From NCBI RefSeq assembly GCF_003182355.1, contig NZ_QGTW01000002.1, positions 186,001 through 250,000 on the forward strand: DNA of 64,000 bases, read 5' to 3'. Source of the DNA: Cytobacillus oceanisediminis. GTDB lineage: Bacteria > Bacillota > Bacilli > Bacillales > Cytobacillaceae. The position numbers and the translations under genes are program-made. The notes beneath the pieces were generated by a model. The model saw only the letters and a list, made by a program, of their open reading frames with translations. It did no database searches and had not been told where the DNA came from. The number at the start of each line of letters is the position of its first letter. The stretch's first letter is position 1. This document shows positions 58,263-64,000 of this stretch, one piece after another.

Positions 58263-59489
58263 ATGGGTGCCGTAACAGCAATGAAAAGTGAAAAGCAGAA
58301 GTATACTTTCCGTGAGGCCGGCTTTAAGAGGATTATGTTTGCCTTAACCTGTGCCTCGATTCTGAATTTTGCAAGCTTATACTTTGTGCATCCGATCATG
58401 CCGCTGCTGGTCCGTTCCTATAGCATTAGCTCTGCAACTTCAGGTCTTGCGTTATCTGTGGCAGTTATTTCTATGATTATAGGGTTATTATTTTTTGGGT
58501 TTTTATCAGACCGTATGGGGCGAACACGTATTATGCATATTACGCTGATATGCACCATCATCCCGCTAATATTGATGCCGCTTGTGCCAAGCTTTGAGAT
58601 TTTCCTGTTCCTCAGATTTCTCCAGGGATTTTTTATGGCAGGATTGCCGGCAGCGGCCATTGCTTATATCAGTGAAGAAGTTGCACCGGGCAGCATCAAT
58701 CTTGGCATTACCATGTACATTGCGGCGAATGGCATTGGAGGGATGATAGGAAGAATAATTACGGGCTATATGGCGGATAGAACGAGCTGGCAAACATCTG
58801 TTTATTTACTGTTTGGAATCTCCATTTTATTATTTTTGTTATACTTTATAACACTGCCAAAATCGTATTTCTTCCAGGAAAGCGAAATCTCTATTAAAAA
58901 AGATCTTGCTGGAATGCTGTCCCATCTGAACAATAAGCTTCTTTTTCCCGCCTTTGCAATGGGAATCCTCCTGCAGTTCTCTTTTACAGGTGTCTGGTCC
59001 TATCTCCCGTTTTATCTTGAGAGAGAACCTTTTGGGTTAACAGTGAAGGACATTTCGTTTACGTATCTGGCTTACACGTTAGGAATGATAGGGCCGATTT
59101 TAGCGGGCCGAATTTCTGTTTTTATGAAAAAAACGACCCTAGTTTCGTTAGGGACACTTATTTTAATAGGAGGCTCCCTTTTAACCAATATTCATTCACT
59201 GCCAGTCGTAGTAGCGGGCCTTTGCTTAACATGCTTCGGCTTCTTCATCGCCCACTCTCTGATGGCCGCAATCGTTAATGAACGTGCTACCCATCATAAA
59301 GGGGGCGCGTCCAGCATCTATCTTGTAAGCTACTATCTCGGTGTTGCTACCGGCGGCTCCCTTACTGGCCTCATCTGGCAAAACACCGGCTGGACAGGGG
59401 TTACTGCCGTATCGCTGGGGCTGATTCCGGTTGTGCTGTGGCTGACAGGCAGTTATGGGAAGCTTGTTCAATGGGGGCGTAGTGTTTAA
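58263..59489 (+). CDS. Major facilitator superfamily transporter
   Basis: 408 residues, twelve helices. The MFS motif A loop is GFLSDRMGRTRIMHI between helices 2 and 3; IAYISEEVAPGSINLGITMY follows. Resembles YwoG-type exporters; substrate unknown. ATG 58263 has AGGTGG upstream; ATG 58281 is an alternative start. Stands alone. Confidence 0.85.
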   Translation: MGAVTAMKSEKQKYTFREAGFKRIMFALTCASILNFASLYFVHPIMPLLVRSYSISSATSGLALSVAVISMIIGLLFFGFLSDRMGRTRIMHITLICTIIPLILMPLVPSFEIFLFLRFLQGFFMAGLPAAAIAYISEEVAPGSINLGITMYIAANGIGGMIGRIITGYMADRTSWQTSVYLLFGISILLFLLYFITLPKSYFFQESEISIKKDLAGMLSHLNNKLLFPAFAMGILLQFSFTGVWSYLPFYLEREPFGLTVKDISFTYLAYTLGMIGPILAGRISVFMKKTTLVSLGTLILIGGSLLTNIHSLPVVVAGLCLTCFGFFIAHSLMAAIVNERATHHKGGASSIYLVSYYLGVATGGSLTGLIWQNTGWTGVTAVSLGLIPVVLWLTGSYGKLVQWGRSV

Positions 59490-59496
59490 TAACACA

Positions 59497-59526
59497 AAAA
59501 GGGTGTCGAGAGATAGACACCCTTTT
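59497..59526. terminator. Bidirectional terminator
   Basis: AAAAGGGTGTC and GACACCCTTTT pair perfectly around GAGAGATA between convergent genes. Confidence 0.9.
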
Positions 59527-59536
59527 GCTAAGAAAA

Positions 59537-61063
59537 TTAGTAGGGATCCCTTTCCTCCCCAGTCTTAAGGTCAATAACTTTTACAGGATTTCTAGGAGCT
59601 TCAATGGTTTTGCTTTCCGGTGCAGGATGGCCGTTTTCTACCCAGTCGACAAGCAAGTCAAAGGACTGATGAGCGTATGGCAGTAAAGGCTGAAGCTCTT
59701 TATCCGGATCTGTGCCCGCATGCCAGACCAGGCTGTCCACATGGTTGCCGTTCTCAATGGTATAAAGTCTGTGCAGATCCTGCTTTCCGGCCTTCTGTAT
59801 CAGCTTTTGATAGCCTTCTGCGTGGATGTCCGGGAAAATAAGTGCATCAAGTGAACCGGTAAAAGAGATCAGAGGGACATCAATATCACCTGTGTTGGCA
59901 ACTTCCTTAATCTTTTCCTTAATATCCTTTGGCCGGGTAATATACTTGTAATCTTCAAAAATATGATCATAAGAACGGTCTCTCACACCATTAACGAAGT
60001 TCAAGTAATTGCTCCAATGTGTTCGCTCTGGAGCTTCCGGATCAAAATGGTCCCGGTAAATATTCAGTGAAACAAACCAGTATACCTGGTCATGATAAGC
60101 CCACAGTTTTTCGGACCCTTTGGGCAATCCAGCTTTGTAGAGTTCTTTGATGGCTTTTTGCTGTTCAATGCCGCTTCCGTATAACGCTTCCCCGGCATTA
60201 TTGACAACAGTTGTCAGCGAACTGATTAAGTTAGGCGTTTTTTCTGTCCATAAAACTCCTTCCCAATCAACTCCTCCATCAAAAAGACGCGGTTCACCTG
60301 TTTTTTCCGGATGGTCATTTTCCAGGGCATATCGGACCACATAGCCTCCATTTGAAATTCCCATCGCATATGTAGGCACTCTGTGCTGCTCCGTAGTTAA
60401 GTCACTTGCGGGATTAGAGGCATCTGCCGGATCGATTAGCTGATCGGAATGATGATTGATTAAGTACTGCTGTGCCGCTTTTGTGATTTGGCGAAACCGC
60501 TGATGCCATTCTGCTACGCTATCATCCTTATCGGCCAGGGCATTTTTAACTTTTGCCAACGGATCAGCCGAATCGGACTCACCCTGGGTTCCTTTATCGA
60601 TCGCTGCAAAAGCATATCCTTTTTCCAGGACATAATCGCTAAAAAGCAAGTCAGTAGACGTTTCGTTTCTTGTGGCCGGGATGCCGGATACCACAAGTTT
60701 GCCATTCCAATCATCCGGAACCCTGATCACAAACTGCGCATCTTCGAAAGCCCCATTTACCTGTGTCCCGGTCACTTCAGCCGGTTTGTACATTTGGTGC
60801 CAGCCCGTACCTTCCGCAGCATTTCCCCAATTATATGGGGTAAGGCCAAGATTTCCATAAAGAGTAGCTTGGTTGAATTGTTCCGGATTCTTGGTGGTCA
60901 GCCAGCTGTTGTCGATGCCGTAAAAGTAGGTTTCCTTTACAGAATGTGCACCAGGAATAACAGCATGAGATTTCAAGATGGATTGCTCAGCAAAACTGGT
61001 GGCAGGAATGAGTGAGAAGCTTAAAGCAGAGGCCAATGAAAACGCTAATAATTTACTTTTCAG
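59537..61063 (-). CDS. Secreted alpha/beta hydrolase (esterase/tannase-like)
   Basis: About 508 residues from CTG 61063, or 499 from TTG 61036. Nucleophile elbow [13 protein letters not shown] fits GxSx[14 protein letters not shown] likely gives the Asp and ENGNHVDSL the His. Similar architecture to tannase or 3-hydroxybutyrate-oligomer hydrolase-like esterases; substrate unknown. From CTG the N-terminus reads [20 protein letters not shown] followed by ATSFA, a complete signal peptide, and GAAGGGAAGGG lies six bases upstream. An in-frame stop lies just further up. Confidence 0.8.
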   Translation of the reverse strand: MKSKLLAFSLASALSFSLIPATSFAEQSILKSHAVIPGAHSVKETYFYGIDNSWLTTKNPEQFNQATLYGNLGLTPYNWGNAAEGTGWHQMYKPAEVTGTQVNGAFEDAQFVIRVPDDWNGKLVVSGIPATRNETSTDLLFSDYVLEKGYAFAAIDKGTQGESDSADPLAKVKNALADKDDSVAEWHQRFRQITKAAQQYLINHHSDQLIDPADASNPASDLTTEQHRVPTYAMGISNGGYVVRYALENDHPEKTGEPRLFDGGVDWEGVLWTEKTPNLISSLTTVVNNAGEALYGSGIEQQKAIKELYKAGLPKGSEKLWAYHDQVYWFVSLNIYRDHFDPEAPERTHWSNYLNFVNGVRDRSYDHIFEDYKYITRPKDIKEKIKEVANTGDIDVPLISFTGSLDALIFPDIHAEGYQKLIQKAGKQDLHRLYTIENGNHVDSLVWHAGTDPDKELQPLLPYAHQSFDLLVDWVENGHPAPESKTIEAPRNPVKVIDLKTGEERDPY

Positions 61064-61169
61064 ATAAATCCCTTCCCTTCTTTTAACTCATACAACCCCA
61101 TTCTACTTTTCCTAATCTTTGGAAGCATGGGTCTTATTTATCAATTATTAGAATTTTTAGATTTTATAA

Positions 61170-61189
61170 GTGCCAGGTACCTATACCAG
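61170..61189 (+). repeat. GGTACC repeat variant E, downstream of the RAYT gene
   Basis: GTGCCAGGTACCTATACCAG; it shares 18 of 20 bases with variant F at 63658-63677. Forty bases after the transposase stop codon. Confidence 0.75.
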
Positions 61190-61228
61190 TCACTAGACCA
61201 CTAAACATCGGTATAGTATTGGAAACCA

Positions 61229-61807
61229 CTATTTTGAAGCAAGATTTTCAATTTCGAGCTTTTTTATCATCCAGCTGCAGTACTGCTGTTTTTGTTTATT
61301 TAGGTTCTGTCCAGAAAACAGTTCTGTTATAGGAGTTAGGTTGATAAAGGGAGGGTACTTCTTTCTGGGAAAATAATAATAGGAGAAGCTTGACCAGCGG
61401 TAGTTTTGGGGAGCGGCTGCAATATTTGCCTCTACAGGATTCATGTGAATATAGCGGCTGACTTCCAAAAGGCCATAAAGCTCATAAATTGGTTTGCTGA
61501 AAAAGCGTTCTTCGAATAAATGACCGCTTACCTCATATTTTTTGTTGTAGTAATCAGCATAGGATTTGTTGATCTTTCTCATAACCTTGGATAGGGATAC
61601 TTCCTGGGATCTCAGCAAGAGGTGATAGTGGTTTGACATTAAGCAGTAGCTTGCAATTTCGAGGTTTGTAGAACGGTGAGAGTAGTCAAGAATGTTTAAA
61701 AACGAAATAAAATCTAAATCCTCTTCAAATAAATTAGCCCTCCAATTTCCACGGCTGACCACATGGTGAAAATGCTCGGGACTCCATATTCTATTAGGGC
61801 GCACCAT
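61229..61807 (-). CDS. REP-associated tyrosine transposase (RAYT, Y1 HUH family)
   Basis: 192 residues. N-terminal RPNRIWSPEHFHHVVSRGN, HUH motif at His60-His62 in YCLMSNHYHLLLRS, then KSYADYYNKKYEVSGHLFEE with a candidate nucleophile Tyr around 83-87, and SRYIHMNPVEANIA: all family marks of TnpA_REP. Such enzymes cut and move short palindromic repeats rather than whole IS elements. AAAGGAG precedes ATG. It is bracketed by GGTACC repeats (copy D upstream, variant E downstream). All family motifs are present, so it may be active. Confidence 0.88.
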   Translation of the reverse strand: MVRPNRIWSPEHFHHVVSRGNWRANLFEEDLDFISFLNILDYSHRSTNLEIASYCLMSNHYHLLLRSQEVSLSKVMRKINKSYADYYNKKYEVSGHLFEERFFSKPIYELYGLLEVSRYIHMNPVEANIAAAPQNYRWSSFSYYYFPRKKYPPFINLTPITELFSGQNLNKQKQQYCSWMIKKLEIENLASK

Positions 61808-61869
61808 CTATTAATCTCCTTTCATTTTAATATCATAAAGATATTCTCCTTCATTAATAAAAAATCCTT

Positions 61870-61902
61870 TTATTCGACAAAATTCGGGTGGTACCTGGTA
61901 CC
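61870..61902 (-). repeat. GGTACC/0A-box dispersed repeat, copy D
   Basis: Reads on the minus strand GGTACCAGGTACCACCC then GAATTTTGTCGAATAA, 33 bases identical to copies A and C. It lies 62 bases upstream of the RAYT gene, in its orientation, and just before the ECF sigma promoter on the other strand. Confidence 0.9.
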
Positions 61903-61911
61903 ATAAAATTA

Positions 61912-61940
61912 CATAACTTTTTTCATTTGGGTTTCGTCTA
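61912..61940 (+). promoter_or_regulatory. Candidate ECF-type autoregulated promoter
   Basis: CATAAC (61912-61917), 17 bp, CGTCTA (61935-61940), fitting the AAC ... CGTC pattern of ECF promoters, 41 bases before the sigma gene. Confidence 0.45.
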
Positions 61941-61980
61941 AAGGTTGAGGTTGAGTTAGGGTTTGGAGAGGAGGGTTAGG

Positions 61981-62532
61981 ATGGATAGGCATGGTGTGAT
62001 TACGGATTTAATGGATCGGTATGGGACGGAGGTTCTTCATTTAGCATATTCATATGTACGGAATCGGCAGACGGCAGAGGATTTGGCGCAGGAGATCTTT
62101 ATTAAGTGTTATGAAAAGCTGGATATGTTTGAAGGGAACTCTGCAATTGATACATGGCTTTACCGGATTGCAGTTAATCATTGTAAGGATTATTTAAAAA
62201 GCTGGCATCATCGGAAAATGATGGTCACAGATTATATCTCTTCCTTTATAACTGCTAAACATTCTGGGGCAGAGTGGCAGTTTTTTGAAAAACAGAATAA
62301 GAGTGAACTACTTGAAGAAGTCTTCCAGATGCCAATTAAATATCGCGAAATTATCTTTTTATATTATTTTAAAGAGTATTCACAAAAGGAAATTAGTGAA
62401 ATTTGCGGGTTGAATTTAAGCACGGTCAAAGCCCGAATGGTTCGAGGAAGGGAACTGCTTAAGAAATTAATGACAGAAAGGGGTGGAGCAGATGGAGAAG
62501 GATTTGAAAAAGATAAAAGATCAAATGCATGA
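61981..62532 (+). CDS. ECF-family RNA polymerase sigma factor
   Basis: 183 residues. Region 2: LAYSYVRNRQTAEDLAQEIF and IKCYEKLDMFEGNSAIDTWL; region 4: FKEYSQKEISEICGLNLSTV with KARMVRGRELL. Directs RNA polymerase to stress promoters. ATG 61981 follows GAGGAGGG; the frame from 61963 overlaps that site. Overlaps its likely anti-sigma gene by 41 bases. Confidence 0.9.
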   Translation: MDRHGVITDLMDRYGTEVLHLAYSYVRNRQTAEDLAQEIFIKCYEKLDMFEGNSAIDTWLYRIAVNHCKDYLKSWHHRKMMVTDYISSFITAKHSGAEWQFFEKQNKSELLEEVFQMPIKYREIIFLYYFKEYSQKEISEICGLNLSTVKARMVRGRELLKKLMTERGGADGEGFEKDKRSNA

Positions 62533-63655
62533 CGAGGAACTGGCTGGATTTGTGTTTACCAATGAAATGAAGCGAAACGTTATATCTAAAATAGAAATGA
62601 AGAACAAGAAGGGAGGGCTCTTAAAATTGAAAAAATGGGTGCCGGTCGTCATTACTGCAGCCTTTTTAGTCGTTTCCTCTGCTGGAATCTATAAGCTGAC
62701 GGGAATGGATTCACCGCCTCAAAATGCAGGTCCCAGCGTAGAAACACCTCCTGGGGAAAAAGAAGAGAAGAAACCAGAACTAATTCCCCCAGCATACGTT
62801 CCTGAGGGATACATCTTTAAACATACACGAACAAAGGATGAAACTTACGAGCATGTCTATGTCAATGAGGAAGATAATGAAGAATACTTCAGTTATCGAA
62901 TGCAAAAAGACCAACCGGATTTCAGTAGTGCAAGCCCAAGTAATATTCCTCTGGCGCTAAACCTGCAGGGAAGTTTATTTAAAGGAGACGAAATGAATAC
63001 GGCTCTTGTTTGGGAGGATGAAGGCTATTACCAGATTGTCGAGCAGGAAGGCGATATGGCTGAGGTGGACTTTTTGAAAATTGTTGACTCAATTATTGCT
63101 GAAAAGGGCTTTGACTCCTATTTGAAAGAGGATATTGCTGAACTGGAAGGTCAGCTTGCAGAAGAGAATCAGGAGAGCGAAACAACTCAGCAAAAAGATG
63201 AGGTGAACAATTCTGCAGTTGAAGATGAAGGTACAGAAATAGAAGAGGAAACTTCGGAACCCTCACTTGCCGAAAACGAAGCTATCGCTCTGCTGAAAAA
63301 ATTTTACCAAACCGAGGATGAAATTTTAAGCCATTTTGGTGATGAATATAAGCACCCAAGCTATCAAACAAAAGAACAATTTTATCAAGAATTTACAGGC
63401 TTTATGACCCGTAATCTTGTAGAAAAACTGTATCACTATAGGTTAGATGAGAGGGACGATGGCTTATACCATCTTCCTATGGACGGATTTATTACTTATA
63501 AGGAAGGGAAGCCATATCAGTTTAAAAAGGAAGAAAATGGCCAATACATCCTTACTCAAAACTTTAACAGTGATATGCACGGCAAAGGAACCTTCTATGC
63601 AACATTTACCTACCAAAACGGAAAATGGATTATTACAGATCACGGCAACAGATAG
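62492..63655 (+). CDS. Membrane anti-sigma factor with extracellular domain (DUF4367-like)
   Basis: 387 residues. Cytoplasmic N-terminus ~1-45 (LKKIKDQMHDEELAGFVFTN), one helix (WVPVVITAAFLVVSSAGIY), then an extracellular part with PPAYVPEGYIFKHTRTKDET, the DUF4367 signature, an acidic linker, and a C-terminal beta domain (YKEGKPYQFKKEENGQYILT). No HxxxCxxC zinc motif, so not a ZAS-type anti-sigma. ATG 62492 has GGGGTGG upstream; GTG 62483 overlaps it. Gene order and overlap support inhibition of the preceding sigma factor. Confidence 0.8.
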   Translation: MEKDLKKIKDQMHDEELAGFVFTNEMKRNVISKIEMKNKKGGLLKLKKWVPVVITAAFLVVSSAGIYKLTGMDSPPQNAGPSVETPPGEKEEKKPELIPPAYVPEGYIFKHTRTKDETYEHVYVNEEDNEEYFSYRMQKDQPDFSSASPSNIPLALNLQGSLFKGDEMNTALVWEDEGYYQIVEQEGDMAEVDFLKIVDSIIAEKGFDSYLKEDIAELEGQLAEENQESETTQQKDEVNNSAVEDEGTEIEEETSEPSLAENEAIALLKKFYQTEDEILSHFGDEYKHPSYQTKEQFYQEFTGFMTRNLVEKLYHYRLDERDDGLYHLPMDGFITYKEGKPYQFKKEENGQYILTQNFNSDMHGKGTFYATFTYQNGKWIITDHGNR

Positions 63656-63657
63656 GA

Positions 63658-63677
63658 GTACCAGGTACCTATGCCAG
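63658..63677 (+). repeat. GGTACC repeat variant F
   Basis: GTACCAGGTACCTATGCCAG, three bases after the anti-sigma stop and directly before the decayed SLH gene. Confidence 0.75.
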
Positions 63678-63681
63678 CTTG

Positions 63682-64000
63682 ACTCGTACTCAGTTTGCTT
63701 AACTGCTAGTGCGTTCTCTTGATCTTACAGCAGATAAAGCAGCACCATTTAAGGATTTAGGAAAGTTTCCAGAAGATATTAAAGCTGACATTAATGCTGC
63801 CTATGCGAATGGATTGATTAAAGGTACAACGGCTGAAACTTTTAAACCAAAGAAAGCAATCCCTCGCGCTGAAATGGTTACAGTGCTGATTCCGTGCATG
63901 CAACCTGAAGAACGATACAGATTACAAAGCAAAAGAAACTTCATTTGAAGATATCCAAAAGCTTAATGCTGAAATGAAAAACGCTGTTGCAGCAGCTGAG
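63682..64000 (+). pseudogene. Decayed S-layer-homology (SLH) domain gene, 5'-truncated, partial
   Basis: The frame from 63682 reads TRTQFA, stop, LLVRSLDLTADKAAPFKDLG, then AAYANGLIKGTTAETFKPKK and AIPRAEMVTVLI: an SLH domain with an internal TAA at 63700. Near 63892 the match shifts by one base and continues as ACNLKNDTDYKAKETSFEDI to the window end. SLH domains anchor surface proteins to pyruvylated wall polymers. No start codon or ribosome site; repeat variant F lies at the break. Confidence 0.75.

Overview
The window comes from a spore-forming, motile Bacillaceae (Firmicutes). Several blocks of gene order match Bacillus subtilis: atp operon, ywzB-ywmB-murA-spoIID, spoIIQ, spoIIID-mbl-flhO-flhP-fabZ, ywpF-ssbB and ywqA-ywqB. 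The 11-gene nuo operon and the repeat content fit a Cytobacillus/Mesobacillus-like lineage better than B. subtilis itself; that placement is inference, since no rRNA is present.

Layout. 1-0.3 kb: end of a UDP-GlcNAc 2-epimerase gene (mnaA). 1-5.8 kb: MerR-like DNA-binding protein, small membrane protein, secreted serine hydrolase, Vpr-like S8 protease. 6.2-13.8 kb: complete F1Fo ATP synthase operon atpZ-I-B-E-F-H-A-G-D-C. 14.2-15.4 kb: an ftsZ gene standing alone, outside any division cluster. 15.6-19.7 kb: small unknown genes, a LysM-3D wall protein and a second S8 protease. 20.5-31.1 kb: nuoABCDHIJKLMN, a complex I without the NADH-oxidising NuoEFG module and with a long Ala/Lys repeat extension on NuoC. 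31.4-38.3 kb: ywzB, ywmB, murA, spoIID, vanZ-like, spoIIQ, pcp. 38.7-43.7 kb: Na+/solute symporter cluster (DUF4212, SSS permease, cNMP/CBS/nucleotidyltransferase regulator, DnaQ-like exonuclease). 44-53 kb: LysM protein, spoIIID, mbl, flhO, flhP, EpuA-like, fabZ, lipoprotein, ywpF, ssbB. 53.5-58 kb: ywqA/ywqB helicase pair. 58.2-64 kb: accessory genes (MFS, secreted esterase, REP-associated transposase, ECF sigma/anti-sigma pair, decayed SLH gene).

How parts work together: atp and nuo build the proton circuit; spoIID, spoIIQ and spoIIID belong to engulfment and mother-cell control; mbl, murA and the LysM proteins act on the wall; ssbB has ComK-type boxes; fabZ has a FapR-type operator.

The most unusual content is non-coding: at least six repeat families. 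They are (1) four copies of a ~210 bp element with TGTTGATT/AATCAACA ends, two of which bracket the atp operon; (2) a short GGTACC repeat, four copies, each carrying a Spo0A-box-like TTTTGTCGAA, with a candidate RAYT transposase bracketed by such sequences; (3) intergenic arrays of degenerate ~21 bp units from several sequence families; (4) a 26 bp GT-rich dispersed motif; (5) an element inside the atp operon; (6) a nested inverted repeat whose right end supplies the -35 box of the nuo promoter. All assignments rest on reading the sequence and on recalled family knowledge; no database search was run.
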